DNA from: Flavobacteriaceae bacterium
Lineage (GTDB): Bacteria; Bacteroidota; Bacteroidia; Flavobacteriales; Flavobacteriaceae
Length of the DNA stretch: 6,373 nt
Assembly: GCA_002702745.1 (NCBI GenBank)
Contig: PABM01000012.1
Span: forward strand, 77,086-83,458
Direction of reading: 5' to 3'
Shown here: one piece after another, positions 6,366-6,373 of the stretch
How the letters are laid out: every line of letters starts with the position of its first letter
How positions within the stretch are numbered: position 1 is the first letter of the stretch
Notes under the pieces: model-generated
The model's database searches: none
Told to the model about the DNA's origin: nothing
The model's input: the letters and a program-made list of their open reading frames with translations, nothing else
Program-made: the position numbers and the translations under genes

Positions 6366-6373
6366 CAAAACCC

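Noticed and set aside
1..6373. Mobile elements, CRISPR arrays, prophage or defence genes
   Set aside because: No terminal repeats, transposase motifs, regularly spaced repeats or foreign-looking composition were seen; all genes are recognisable chromosomal families.

Overview
The window looks like ordinary chromosomal housekeeping DNA from an AT-rich member of the Bacteroidota, most likely a marine-type Flavobacteriia relative. This rests on four things: protein sequences that resemble flavobacterial families as I remember them (GH3-family enzyme, DUF2797, YhhQ-type transporter, small SpoU methyltransferase, MutS); Bacteroidetes-style promoter elements (TAnnTTTG) in place of TATAAT boxes; a lack of Shine-Dalgarno sequences before the starts; and strongly A/T-biased codon use. 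No database search was possible, so the taxonomic call is an inference.

Layout from left to right: (1) the first 60 codons of a GH3-family protein on the minus strand, running off the left edge; (2) a DUF2797 protein with a zinc-ribbon-like cysteine cluster (+); (3) a YhhQ-family queuosine-precursor transporter (-); (4) a fusion of the folate enzyme FolK (HPPK) with a deoxynucleoside kinase (+); (5) a minimal TrmH/SpoU-type RNA 2'-O-methyltransferase (-); (6) a complete mismatch-repair MutS that appears to start at TTG (+); (7) tRNA-Gly(GCC) and tRNA-Leu(UAA) in tandem (+), preceded by a good Bacteroidetes promoter. No stretch over 300 bases lacks a gene.

The six protein genes alternate strand without exception. 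The three divergent gaps are short (40, 59 and 93 bases) and the two convergent junctions overlap by 4 and 8 bases, so no two neighbouring protein genes here can share a simple operon. The common theme is nucleic-acid and nucleotide metabolism: tRNA modification or precursor uptake, RNA methylation, folate and deoxynucleotide supply, mismatch repair, and tRNAs. The strand arrangement gives no evidence that they act as one system.

I see no mobile element, CRISPR array, defence island or obviously new system. The points most worth a second look are the FolK-deoxynucleoside kinase fusion, the TTG start of mutS, the GIY-YIG-like pattern in the DUF2797 protein, and the strict strand alternation with overlapping 3' ends.
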